Source of the DNA: JAHRAW01 sp965249835 | GTDB lineage: Bacteria; Pseudomonadota; Gammaproteobacteria; Arenicellales; Poriferihabitantaceae | Direction of reading: 5' to 3' | Length of the DNA stretch: 64,000 bases | NCBI GenBank assembly: GCA_965249835.1 | Contig: CBDFMY010000003.1 | Span: 1,364,001-1,428,000, forward strand | In this document: positions 9,068 through 17,479 of the stretch, piece by piece | Position numbering within the stretch: position 1 is the first letter of the stretch | How the letters are laid out: each line of letters begins with the position of its first letter | Notes under the pieces: model-generated | Told to the model about the DNA's origin: nothing | Databases searched by the model: none | What the model saw: the letters and a program-made list of their open reading frames with translations, nothing else | Program-made: the position numbers and the translations under genes

Positions 9068-10894
9068 ATGAGTTGGCAAAACAAGATCGCAAGAGTAAAT
9101 CTCACCGACGGCAGCATTAGCACCGAGCCGTTGAACCAGCAATGGGCGAACGATTATCTCGGCGGGCGCGGGCTCGGCAGCAAATATTTGTGGGAAGAGA
9201 TGGACCCCGCAACGGATGCGATGTCTCCCGACAACGTATTGATTTTCGCCACCGGCCCACTGACCGGCACCATGGCTTCCACCAGCGGACGCTACACCGT
9301 CATCACCAAGGGACCGCTGACCGGTGCCATCGCCTGTTCCAACTCCGGCGGCAAGTTCGGCGCGGAGTTGAAATATGCCGGCTATGATTTACTCATTATT
9401 AAGGGACGCGCGAAAAAGCCGGTGTATCTTTCCATACACAACGACAAAATCGAGTTGCTGTCGGCGGATGAAATCTGGGGGCAGAGCGTGTGGTATGCCG
9501 ACGAGTGGATTCACAAGCAGCATCAAGACCCGCAACTGAAAATCGCCGCCATCGGCGTGGCCGGCGAGCAGGGCGTGAAATACGCCTGCGTGGTTAATGA
9601 CTTGCATCGCGCCGCCGGACGCTCCGGAGTCGGCGCGGTGATGGGTGGCAAAAACTTAAAAGCGATCGCGGCGCGCGGCAGTGTCGGCGTGAAGTCCGAT
9701 GCGCCGGCGCGTTTCATGCAGGTGGTCGGCGAAGTGAACGGCAAACTGCACGGTAGCGGGTCGCGGCGCGGACTGATGCGTTACGGCACGCTGGCGATGA
9801 TGGACAGCATGCAGGAATTCGGCGGCTTGCCGACCGAGAATTTCCGCAAGGTTAGTTTCGGCGGTGTCGGTAAAATCAACGCCAAGGCAGTCACCCTGAA
9901 AAACCGCAACGGCCACACCAATCTGGTCGCCAACGCCGCCTGCTTCGGCTGCACCATCGCGTGCGGGCGCATCGCCAAAATCGACCCGTTGCATTTCAGC
10001 GTCAAGGATCGCCCGCAATACTGGGGCGCGTCCGGCGGGTTGGAGTATGAAACCGCGTTCGCCTTTGGCCCAGTGGTCGGCGTCGATGATCTGGACGCGC
10101 TGACCTTCGCCGGCTTCATGATGAATGAACACGGCATGGATCCGATTTCATTCGGTGTTACTCTGGCGGCGGCGATGGAATTATACGAACTCGGCGTAAT
10201 CACTAAAAAACAAACCGATGGCATTGATTTAAGTTTCGGTAGCGCCGAGGCGCTGGTGGTGATGTCGGAAAAAACCGGCAAGCACGAAGGCTTCGGAAAA
10301 GAGTTGGGACTCGGATCAAAACGCCTGTGCGAAAAATACCAGCGACCGGAACTGGCAATGGTCTCCAAAGGACAGGAATTCGCCGGCTACGATGGCCGCG
10401 CCATGCAAGGCATGGGACTCGGCTACGCCACCAGCAACCGCGGCGCCTGCCACCTCAAGCACGACACCTTTGATGTAGACATGGCCGATGCCGGCACCAA
10501 AGGCAAGGCGCAAGCCTGCCGCGAGTCGCAGGACTTCGTGGCGATGGTCGACTCGACCGGCTTGTGTCTTTTCACCGCCGGCGCGTGGGGCGTTGGCGAA
10601 TACCAAAAAATGATTGACGCCGCCTGCCCCGGCGACTGGTCGGAAGAACGGCTGCGGGAAACCGGCGAACGCATCTGGAATTTGGAACGGATGTTCAACT
10701 TGAAAGCGGGCTTGACGCGCAAAGACGACACCCTCCCGCCACGAATGTTGAAAGACCCGCTCCCCAGCGGCTTCGCCAAAGGCGGTGTCGCCGAACTGGA
10801 TGTGCTGATTCCGCAATACTACGACGCACGCGGCTGGTCAAAACAGGGTGTGCCGTCCGGCAAAAAACTCGCCTCGTTGAATATCAGCGGGTAA
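9068..10894 (+). CDS. aor: Tungsten-type aldehyde:ferredoxin oxidoreductase
   Basis: 608 aa. Oxidises aldehydes to carboxylates, or works in reverse, with a tungstopterin cofactor and a 4Fe-4S cluster. The N-terminal domain is typical (NKIARVNLTDGSIST, then YLGGRGLGSKYLW). Cluster cysteines are C292, C295 and C299 (CFGCTIAC) and C500 (STGLCLF), almost the spacing of the Pyrococcus enzyme. The pterin-binding region GRSGVGAVMGGKNLKAIA is present. No small-subunit ferredoxin or NAD-reducing partner is adjacent, unlike the aorABC operons of Aromatoleum-type bacteria. The tupABC tungstate transporter at 42.5-44.8 kb supports tungsten use. A GGAG lies about 12 bases before the ATG. Confidence 0.93.
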   Translation: MSWQNKIARVNLTDGSISTEPLNQQWANDYLGGRGLGSKYLWEEMDPATDAMSPDNVLIFATGPLTGTMASTSGRYTVITKGPLTGAIACSNSGGKFGAELKYAGYDLLIIKGRAKKPVYLSIHNDKIELLSADEIWGQSVWYADEWIHKQHQDPQLKIAAIGVAGEQGVKYACVVNDLHRAAGRSGVGAVMGGKNLKAIAARGSVGVKSDAPARFMQVVGEVNGKLHGSGSRRGLMRYGTLAMMDSMQEFGGLPTENFRKVSFGGVGKINAKAVTLKNRNGHTNLVANAACFGCTIACGRIAKIDPLHFSVKDRPQYWGASGGLEYETAFAFGPVVGVDDLDALTFAGFMMNEHGMDPISFGVTLAAAMELYELGVITKKQTDGIDLSFGSAEALVVMSEKTGKHEGFGKELGLGSKRLCEKYQRPELAMVSKGQEFAGYDGRAMQGMGLGYATSNRGACHLKHDTFDVDMADAGTKGKAQACRESQDFVAMVDSTGLCLFTAGAWGVGEYQKMIDAACPGDWSEERLRETGERIWNLERMFNLKAGLTRKDDTLPPRMLKDPLPSGFAKGGVAELDVLIPQYYDARGWSKQGVPSGKKLASLNISG

Positions 10895-10983
10895 AAATGC
10901 GCTGATTGTTAGAGCAAAGCATTTTCGCTGGTGCAGGGTGCTCTTTCTTATTTAGTTTTGTATTTTTTCATCATGCTACTACA

Positions 10984-11718
10984 ATGACCAAAGATAAAAT
11001 GACCGAAGAAAATCCGAATGACCTTACTCTGGATGAGATTGATGAGGTTGAGAAACTAACATTAAGATGGATATTTCAAGCAGTTAATGATTTTGGCGCG
11101 GAAGCAAGCGAGATATTCAGAAAGTCTCCTGACAGCGTTCAAGATATAGCGGAAGATATTACGCGAGAAGTGTTAGACAGGTTGCCAGGTTATAATGTTC
11201 AACAACGAATATATGGAACTGTTGACTACAAGAAAGCGAGATATATAATTTTGCCTCATCAAACAATCAGACAGGCCTTATTTATTGACTCGAAAGCAGA
11301 GAAAACTAATCGTACCGCGACCATTCAGATGTCCCAAACTTCTTTATGGGTTCGACAGCGTAGATTTGGAACCGATACGAATGAAAAAGGATTTTTGCCG
11401 GAAATATCAATATATGAGGGACAACCATACATTACAACAACTTGTATTGTGCATTTTATGTATCAAGATGATGATAAAGGAGAGCATCATCTAAAAGAAA
11501 TAACCATTGCGGCAGTGCCAAATGGTTTGTTGCAAGATAGGTATAACCCAACAGCGGAAGATGGAATTTGGCTCGCCGGGAGAAATGCACCGACATTAGG
11601 CGAGGATTTCAGAGTTAGACTTAGTTTCGATAAGTTGAAGAAAAAAACAAAATGGCGGGTGCAAGTGATTTCATACAACGAAGAAGGTGATGCGAGTAGT
11701 GGACTATGGCAGTCGTAA
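10984..11718 (+). CDS. SfiI-like type II restriction endonuclease
   Basis: 244 aa from ATG 10984; the ATG at 10999 is also possible and aligns with the recalled SfiI start. It resembles SfiI along its length: LTLDEIDEVEKLTLR, AEDITREVL, VDYKKARY, ALFIDSKAEK, then QDRYNPTAEDG near the C-terminus. The catalytic set by analogy is D81, D102 and K104 (IDSK, a xDxK nuclease motif). SfiI is a tetrameric enzyme cutting GGCCNNNNNGGCC; the specificity here is inferred only. The gene overlaps the methyltransferase start by 13 bases. Codon use and composition are AT-rich against GC-rich neighbours, a sign of recent transfer. Upstream Shine-Dalgarno signals are weak. Confidence 0.82.
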   Translation: MTKDKMTEENPNDLTLDEIDEVEKLTLRWIFQAVNDFGAEASEIFRKSPDSVQDIAEDITREVLDRLPGYNVQQRIYGTVDYKKARYIILPHQTIRQALFIDSKAEKTNRTATIQMSQTSLWVRQRRFGTDTNEKGFLPEISIYEGQPYITTTCIVHFMYQDDDKGEHHLKEITIAAVPNGLLQDRYNPTAEDGIWLAGRNAPTLGEDFRVRLSFDKLKKKTKWRVQVISYNEEGDASSGLWQS

Positions 11719-12719
11719 AAATTTCTGATTATCTAATTCCAAATGACATTTATCATGGGGATGCCAGGGTTTTATTGAAAAAAATTGCTCCTGAATCCGT
11801 GGCATTAAGTGTTTGGTCTCCTCCTTATTATGTTGGAAAAGATTACGAAAAATATCTATCTTTCAATGATTGGCAAAACATGCTGATCAATGTTGTTGGG
11901 TTGCATTTCCCCATTCTTAAACCAGGAGGGTTTATGGTTATAAATATAGCCGACATTTTATGCTTTAAAGACGAATTGATGCCAAGAATAATGGCCGAAA
12001 ACGTGTCAAGACGTCGGGTTGCATTGACAAAAGAACAGATACTTGATGTAAAAAAAAGGCATCCTTCATGGAGTCGCTATCAATTAGCGGAATATTTTAA
12101 TTGTAGTGAACAAACAATCGACAGAAGACTAAATAGCAATAACATTAGGGGTGGCAAATATCAGCCACAAACAAGAGTTCATTTAGTCGGCGGTCTTTTG
12201 GAAAAAGCAGCTGGCGATCAAGGGCTACATTTGTATGATAGAAGGGTATGGGTGAAAGATGCCACTTGGGAAAACTCAAGATGGCACACAATTTCTTATA
12301 GATCGGTTGATGAGTTCGAGTATGTGTATATTTTCTGGAAGCCGGGCATAACGAAAGTAGATCGCTTAAGACTATCAAAACAAGAATGGATTAACTGGGG
12401 ATCTCGTGCTGTTTGGAAAATTGCATCAGTTCGTTCAAACTCAGATCATGATTCTAAGTTTCCTGTGGAGTTGCCACGAAGAGTAATTAAACTTTTAACG
12501 GATCCAAATGATATCGTGCTCGATTGTTTTATGGGAAGCGGAACCACTGCTATTGCGGCGCTTAGCGAGGAGCGCAGATATATCGGAATTGAAAAAGAAA
12601 AAAGTTCAGTAAATATAGCGCTAAAAGCCATTTCTTCATATAACATCATGGCAAAAGAACCGGAACAAATGGATTTGATGATGAGAGAAATAGAAGATTC
12701 TTGTTACTCTGAAAAATGA
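11706..12719 (+). CDS. Beta-class DNA methyltransferase of the SfiI-like R-M system, with internal helix-turn-helix
   Basis: 337 aa. Catalytic motif IV SPPY (residues 38-41) comes first and the SAM-binding motif I DCFMGSGTTA (273-282) is near the C-terminus, the beta-group order; SPPY points to N4-cytosine methylation. FPVELPRRVIKLL before motif I is typical motif X. Between them, residues 109-146 (KEQILDVKKRHPSW, then RYQLAEYFNCSEQTIDRR) look like a helix-turn-helix inside the target-recognition region. It protects host DNA from the overlapping endonuclease. AT-rich like its partner. The helix-turn-helix could help recognise the target or repress the operon; neither is shown. Confidence 0.87.
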   Translation: MAVVKISDYLIPNDIYHGDARVLLKKIAPESVALSVWSPPYYVGKDYEKYLSFNDWQNMLINVVGLHFPILKPGGFMVINIADILCFKDELMPRIMAENVSRRRVALTKEQILDVKKRHPSWSRYQLAEYFNCSEQTIDRRLNSNNIRGGKYQPQTRVHLVGGLLEKAAGDQGLHLYDRRVWVKDATWENSRWHTISYRSVDEFEYVYIFWKPGITKVDRLRLSKQEWINWGSRAVWKIASVRSNSDHDSKFPVELPRRVIKLLTDPNDIVLDCFMGSGTTAIAALSEERRYIGIEKEKSSVNIALKAISSYNIMAKEPEQMDLMMREIEDSCYSEK

Positions 12720-12751
12720 ACAGATGATTTCGCCAATTATTCTACCTGTTC

Positions 12752-13546
12752 TTATTCAATAAAACTTTCGCTGATGCCGACGGTGTTGAAGCCGCCGTCG
12801 ACGAATGTGATTTCACCGGTAATACCCGATGCCAGGTCGGAGCACAAGAACGCGGCGGCGTTGCCGACTTCGTCGGTGGTTACGGCGCGACCGAGCGGCG
12901 CGACTTTCTCGAAGTGCGCCATCATTTTTTTAAAGTTTTTGATGCCGGCTGCGGCCAGCGTGCGAATGGGTCCGGCGGATATTCCGTTGACGCGGATGCC
13001 ATCGGCGCCGAGCGATTGCGCCATGTAACGCACATTCGCTTCCAGGCTTGCTTTGGCGAGACCCATCACGTTGTAGCCCGGCATGGAGCGCACCGAGCCG
13101 ATATAGGTCAGGGTCAACATGGCGGCGCCGACGCGTCCGCGCATCAACGGTGCTGCGGCGCGTCCCATGGCGGCGAAACTGTAGGAACTGATTTCGTGCG
13201 CGATGTTGAAGCCGTCGCGGGTGACCGCGTCCAAATATAACCCCTCCAATTCTTCGCGCGGCGCGAATGCGATGGAATGAATCATCGCGTCCAAGCCATC
13301 CCAACTCGCACCGAGGCGCGTGAACAATTCCTCGATTTGCGCATCCGATGCGACATCACAAGGCAGCACGATGTTTACGCCGAGTTTCGCCGCCAATTTT
13401 TCGACGCGCGGTTGCATTTTTTCATTGGGATAGGTGAACGCCAACTCCGCGCCTTGCGCGTGCATCGCACGAGCCACGCCCCACGCAATCGATCGCTCGC
13501 TGGCGATGCCGGCGATCAACGCACGCTTGCCTTCTAAAAAACCCAT
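12752..13546 (-). CDS. fabI: Enoyl-[acyl-carrier-protein] reductase (NADH)
   Basis: 264 aa from ATG 13546, chosen because GGAG precedes it by about 7 bases and MGFLEGKRALIAGIAS is the normal FabI start. Reduces enoyl-ACP in the last step of fatty-acid elongation. The nucleotide-binding segment ALIAGIASERSIAWG and the catalytic pair Y158 and K165 (YNVMGLAK) are present, matching E. coli Y156/K163. Single-gene unit; its stop lies 32 bases from the converging methyltransferase. Confidence 0.96.
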   Translation of the reverse strand: MGFLEGKRALIAGIASERSIAWGVARAMHAQGAELAFTYPNEKMQPRVEKLAAKLGVNIVLPCDVASDAQIEELFTRLGASWDGLDAMIHSIAFAPREELEGLYLDAVTRDGFNIAHEISSYSFAAMGRAAAPLMRGRVGAAMLTLTYIGSVRSMPGYNVMGLAKASLEANVRYMAQSLGADGIRVNGISAGPIRTLAAAGIKNFKKMMAHFEKVAPLGRAVTTDEVGNAAAFLCSDLASGITGEITFVDGGFNTVGISESFIE

Positions 13547-13873
13547 TGTCGTTCTCCGTTTGTTAAGTCGCACCAAAGGTTGTCGAAGCAATATACCCGA
13601 TTATCGCACATACAAATGGCATTTCCGCTTTCGCCACAGTCCGCATGAAGTGGCCGCATGAAGTGGCCGCATGAAGTGGGCGCATGAAGTGGGCGCATGA
13701 AGTGGGCGCATGAAGTGGGCGCATGAAGTGACGACACATTGCCGCCGAGTGTCATCTGTTACACTGCGGTGAAACCCATTGCCGTCGGAAGACATTCTGC
13801 CATTGCCCGGTTATGGTATCAATGGCGTATCCATATCGTATCAAGATGAAAAACTCCGGATGAAAGAGTGTAG
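13547..13873. other. fabI-rsmJ intergenic region
   Basis: 327 bases between divergent genes. Apart from the 13-bp tandem array at 13641-13731 no RNA gene or protein gene is recognisable. The short frames here simply translate the tandem repeat. Confidence 0.6.
13641..13731. repeat. 13-bp tandem repeat, seven copies
   Basis: Unit SCGCATGAAGTGG (S is C or G). Copies start at 13641, 13654, 13667, 13680, 13693, 13706 and 13719; the first three begin with C, the last four with G, and the last differs at its final base. No spacers, so it is a minisatellite, not a CRISPR array. It lies between the divergent starts of fabI and rsmJ and could vary in copy number. Confidence 0.95.
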
Positions 13874-14620
13874 ATGAAAAAGGGCCCGGTGACGGTTCGT
13901 TACCATCCGCGATGCGATCGCTTGTGCCGGCAACTTGCCGAGCAACTTGGTGCGCCGCTGGTGGATGCGGATGAAGCGAACGCGGGAAAGTTCCAGAACG
14001 CGGGAAAGTTCCAGATTGAAGTGGATGCCGACTGTCGCGGTTTGGTGTTGCACTATAACGAGTTGCCGAATGCGCCGTTGCGCATTGACTTTGACCGAGT
14101 GCGCGCAAACGCCGGTACGGATCCGTTGTTGAAAGCAATCGGTTCTCGGGCGCGCACGGTGGTGGATGCCACCGCGGGCTGGGGCACGGATGCGGTTCAT
14201 CTGGCACGGCGAGGGATGGAGGTGATTGCGCTGGAGAAAAATCCCGTGGTCGCCGCTTTGTTGATTCACGCGCACGCCGCCTGTCATAACGCGGAATTGA
14301 AAGCCCGGCTTTCTATTGTCCACGGCGACAGCATCGCGTATCTGCGTGCGCTGACAACGCCGCCGGATGTGGTGTATCTTGACCCGATGTATCCGCCGCA
14401 GTCGAAATCGGCGGCGACCAAAAAACCGATGACACTACTGCGAATGTTGGCCGGAGCGGCGGGCGACAGCGTGCCGTTGTTCGAGCAGGCGATGTCTCGC
14501 GCTTTGTTGCGAGTGGTGGTCAAACGCCCACGCCGTGCGCCGCCCATTCAGCCGGGTCGGGTGGGCGAGACAGTCGGCAAACTGGTGCGTTTTGATATCT
14601 ATCAGCCGCGCAATGGTTAG
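13874..14620 (+). CDS. rsmJ: Ribosomal RNA small subunit methyltransferase J
   Basis: 248 aa. Makes m2G1516 in 16S rRNA using SAM. The Rossmann SAM-binding stretch VVDATAGWGTDAVHLARRG and the catalytic-type motif D170-PMYPP (YLDPMYPP) followed by KKPM are typical of RsmJ. A perfect 18-bp tandem duplication at 13979-14014 adds a second copy of NAGKFQ near residue 40, ahead of the catalytic core, without breaking the frame. Start at ATG 13874 fits homologous length. Conserved PRRAPPIQP near the C-terminus is also family-like. Confidence 0.9.
   Translation: MKKGPVTVRYHPRCDRLCRQLAEQLGAPLVDADEANAGKFQNAGKFQIEVDADCRGLVLHYNELPNAPLRIDFDRVRANAGTDPLLKAIGSRARTVVDATAGWGTDAVHLARRGMEVIALEKNPVVAALLIHAHAACHNAELKARLSIVHGDSIAYLRALTTPPDVVYLDPMYPPQSKSAATKKPMTLLRMLAGAAGDSVPLFEQAMSRALLRVVVKRPRRAPPIQPGRVGETVGKLVRFDIYQPRNG
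13979..14014 (+). repeat. 18-bp in-frame tandem duplication in rsmJ
   Basis: Two perfect copies of AACGCGGGAAAGTTCCAG (13979-13996 and 13997-14014) encode NAGKFQ twice. Confidence 0.95.
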
Positions 14621-14650
14621 CATGTTATTACATGTTATTACATGTTGTTA
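14621..14650. repeat. 10-bp tandem repeat upstream of orn
   Basis: Three copies of CATGTTATTA (the third CATGTTGTTA) directly after the rsmJ stop. Nothing else is recognisable in the 175-base spacer before orn beyond a possible -10 TAAAAT near 14681. Confidence 0.9.
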
Positions 14651-14795
14651 GGGGGGTATCCCGCGACTGCATTTTTAGCGTAAAATAACGCCTCACTTTT
14701 GGATGGAACATACCTCAGGATTAAACGGCAATTCCCAGCCCATAACAAAGTGAATGTCGAAGTGAATGACGTAACAACCAATAGTATAAATCATA

Positions 14796-15347
14796 ATGCA
14801 TCCGCAAAATCTGGTTTGGATTGATCTGGAAATGACCGGGCTGTTGCCCGCGCATGATCGCATCATTGAAATCGCTTCAATAGTGACCGATGCACATTTG
14901 AACGTTCTTGCCGAAGGTCCGGTGATGGCGATTCATCAACCCCTTAAACGCCTGATCGAAATGGATAAGTGGAACACGAAAACGCATACCGAAAGCGGTC
15001 TGGTCAATCGTGTGCGTGAATCCGGCATCGACGAGGCCGAAGCCGAGCGCAGAACCATTGCATTTATTTCCAGTTATGTTTCCAGCAATCACTCGCCGCT
15101 GTGTGGCAGTTCAATCTGTCAGGATCGGCGTTTTCTCGCCAACTACATGCCGAGCCTCGAATCGTATCTGCATTACCGCAATCTGGATGTCAGTTCGGTG
15201 AAGGAATTGGTGTCGCGCTGGCGTCCGGATTTGTTGGATGGTTTCTCCAAGCGCAACACCCATCAAGCCATGGACGACATCCGCGAATCCATCGATGAAT
15301 TGAAATATTATCGCCGCACGTTCATCAACGTCGATGAGCCTGAATAA
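14796..15347 (+). CDS. orn: Oligoribonuclease
   Basis: 183 aa. 3'-5' exoribonuclease that degrades two- to five-base RNAs, including pGpG from cyclic di-GMP. DEDDh exonuclease: D10 and E12 in WIDLEMTGL, the third acid in ICQDRRFL, and the H-x4-D pair in HQAMDDIRES. Length matches the family. It overlaps the downstream transpeptidase gene by 14 bases, implying co-translation. Confidence 0.96.
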   Translation: MHPQNLVWIDLEMTGLLPAHDRIIEIASIVTDAHLNVLAEGPVMAIHQPLKRLIEMDKWNTKTHTESGLVNRVRESGIDEAEAERRTIAFISSYVSSNHSPLCGSSICQDRRFLANYMPSLESYLHYRNLDVSSVKELVSRWRPDLLDGFSKRNTHQAMDDIRESIDELKYYRRTFINVDEPE

Positions 15348-17196
15348 TTTTATTTCCAATTTTATTTCCAACTTTGCGTTCAACTTCGCCACGCTGAAAT
15401 CAACGGCGACTCGAATGTTGGAAAAGTTGCGGGATTTTCTCGCCACGCCACAGCGCAAACTCGCATTCGGCGTGACGCTGGTTGCAGTGCTCGGCGCGTT
15501 GTTATGGCTTACGCACGACCCGACCATTGAGGCCGGCGTGGCTTCCGCCGAGCCATTGGCGACCGCCGCCGGGGTCGAGATTCTTGAGCAGGGTGGCAAT
15601 GCGTTTGACGCCGCGGTGGCGGTGAGTGCCGCACTGGCAGTGGTTGAGCCCAGCGGCTCGGGGTTGGGCGGCGGCGGATTCTGGTTGTTGCACGATGCCA
15701 AAACCGGCACCGACCACATGCTGGACGGACGCGAAAAAGCGCCACTCGCCGCAACCCGCGATATGTATCTCGATGAGCGCGGCGAAGTGGTCAAGAAACT
15801 TTCCATCGACGGCGCGCTCGCCGCCGGCATCCCCGGCGAGCCCGCGGCACTGACTTGGTTGGCCGAGCATTACGGCGCGTTGCCGTTGTCGGAATCACTG
15901 GCACCGGCGATACGTCTCGCCGAAAATGGTTTTGCGGTCAATGAGCGTTATCGCAAACGTGCCGAGTTTCGGCGCGATGCGCTCAATGCTTCTCCTGCCG
16001 CCGCCGAAATTTTTTTGCACGATGGCGAAGTGCCGCAGTTGGGTGCAATCATCGTGCAAAATGATCTGGCGAGCACGCTGAAAGCACTCGTAGCCAACGC
16101 TCACAACGGATTTTATCGGGGCGAAGTTGCGCAAAAGTTGGTGGACGGCGTGCGTGCGGCTGGTGGCATCTGGACGCTGGAAGATTTAAACTCGTATCAA
16201 GTGGTGTTGCGCGAGCCGGTGGTTGCGCAGTATAACGGTATGAAAATTACTTCGGCGGCGTTGCCGTCTTCCGGCGGTTTGGTGATGGCGCAAGCGCTTA
16301 ATATTTTATCGGGTTATGATTTCGCCGCGCATGATGTCGCTGATGACACTGACGAAAATGATGAAGATGATGATGCAGATGACTCGAGCGAATTCGTGCA
16401 TTTGGTGGTTGAGGCATTGCGCCGCGCCTACCGCGACCGCGCCGAGTATATGGGCGACGCGGATTTTGTCGAGGTGCCGACCGAGCGGTTGCTCGACCGG
16501 TATTATGCGGACGGACAACGGCAATCCATCCGCCGCGACCGCGCCACGCCGAGCGCACATCTTGCGCCGATTGAAACCGCTGCGCACACCACGAATAATG
16601 AGCCAAACGAAGGCACCGACACCACGCATTTCTCGGTGATTGATTCCGACGGCAATCGGGTAGCCGCGACTTTGTCGATCAACTATCCGTTCGGCGCGGC
16701 AATGGTTGCGCCCGGCACCGGTGTGTTATTGAACGACGAGATGGACGATTTTTCCGCCAAGCCGGGGACGCCGAATGTGTATGGATTGGTCGGCGTCGAG
16801 GCAAACGCCATCGCCGGCGGCAAGCGCATGCTCTCCAGTATGAGTCCCACTTTTCTCGAAGCCGACGGTCGGGTCGCCGTGCTCGGCACGCCCGGTGGCA
16901 GTCGCATCATCTCCATGGTGTTGCTCGCCGCGCTGGAGTTTCATCGCGGTGCCAGCGCGCAAGAAATGGTTGACCGTGCGCGCTTTCATCATCAATATTT
17001 GCCCGATGCCATTCAGTTTGAACCGAACGCGTTGTCGACGCAAACGATCGAATCTTTGCGCGCCCGCGGCCATGAACTAAACCCGCGCGAGCGCACCTGG
17101 GGCAATATGCATGTGGTGATTGTCGATACGCGCACCGATAAAATTACCGCCGCTTCCGACCGCCGCGGCAATGGCTCGGCGGCGGTGCTGGATTAG
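15334..17196 (+). CDS. ggt: Gamma-glutamyltranspeptidase
   Basis: 620 aa. Hydrolyses or transfers the gamma-glutamyl group of glutathione in the periplasm; an Ntn hydrolase that self-cleaves before a threonine, here T430 in TTHFSVIDSDGN. Large-subunit motifs PSGSGLGGGGFWLLHD and LDGREKAP, and small-subunit LSSMSPTFLE and GTPGGSRII, are present. An N-terminal membrane segment (about 43-59, LAFGVTLVAVLGALLWL) suggests a signal anchor. The first 27 residues hold an odd NFISNFISNF repeat, so the ATG at 15415 is an alternative start. An acidic insert with DDTDENDEDDD lies near residue 340. It pairs functionally with the 5-oxoprolinase at the window start. Confidence 0.93.
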   Translation: MSLNNFISNFISNFAFNFATLKSTATRMLEKLRDFLATPQRKLAFGVTLVAVLGALLWLTHDPTIEAGVASAEPLATAAGVEILEQGGNAFDAAVAVSAALAVVEPSGSGLGGGGFWLLHDAKTGTDHMLDGREKAPLAATRDMYLDERGEVVKKLSIDGALAAGIPGEPAALTWLAEHYGALPLSESLAPAIRLAENGFAVNERYRKRAEFRRDALNASPAAAEIFLHDGEVPQLGAIIVQNDLASTLKALVANAHNGFYRGEVAQKLVDGVRAAGGIWTLEDLNSYQVVLREPVVAQYNGMKITSAALPSSGGLVMAQALNILSGYDFAAHDVADDTDENDEDDDADDSSEFVHLVVEALRRAYRDRAEYMGDADFVEVPTERLLDRYYADGQRQSIRRDRATPSAHLAPIETAAHTTNNEPNEGTDTTHFSVIDSDGNRVAATLSINYPFGAAMVAPGTGVLLNDEMDDFSAKPGTPNVYGLVGVEANAIAGGKRMLSSMSPTFLEADGRVAVLGTPGGSRIISMVLLAALEFHRGASAQEMVDRARFHHQYLPDAIQFEPNALSTQTIESLRARGHELNPRERTWGNMHVVIVDTRTDKITAASDRRGNGSAAVLD

Positions 17197-17203
17197 TTTG
17201 CAC

Positions 17204-17479
17204 ATGAGCAGCGTTTTGATTGAACACGATCCGTCCCCGATGAAACTCGAAGTGTTGGGCGTGGAAGACTGGCCGGTTTGCAACGACGCGGTTTCGCTTC
17301 AGGAAAAAAGTTATGATCAAACCGAGACCACTTTTATTATTCAAGGACGCGCCGAGATTACGCCACGCGATGGAAAAACCGTTATCATTAATGCCGGCGA
17401 TCTGGTAACGTTTCTGCCTGATGCGTGTTGCATGTGGAACATCACCGAGGCGATGGAGCGGCACTATAGTCAGGGATAG
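17204..17479 (+). CDS. Small cupin-domain protein
   Basis: 91 aa from ATG 17204; ATG 17240 is also possible. One cupin barrel of the EutQ/DUF861 kind: FIIQGRAEITPRDGKTVIINAGDLVTFLPDACCMWNI includes the G-D-x-x-x-F-P turn. The family includes (S)-ureidoglycine aminohydrolase-like and sugar-binding proteins, but the function here is not known. It lies 7 bases after ggt and may be its last operon member. Confidence 0.72.
   Translation: MSSVLIEHDPSPMKLEVLGVEDWPVCNDAVSLQEKSYDQTETTFIIQGRAEITPRDGKTVIINAGDLVTFLPDACCMWNITEAMERHYSQG

Noticed and set aside
13641..13731. Regular repeats that might be a CRISPR array near a Cas6-like gene
   Set aside because: Units are 13 bp, head to tail with no spacers, and lie 5.4 kb away; this is a minisatellite.
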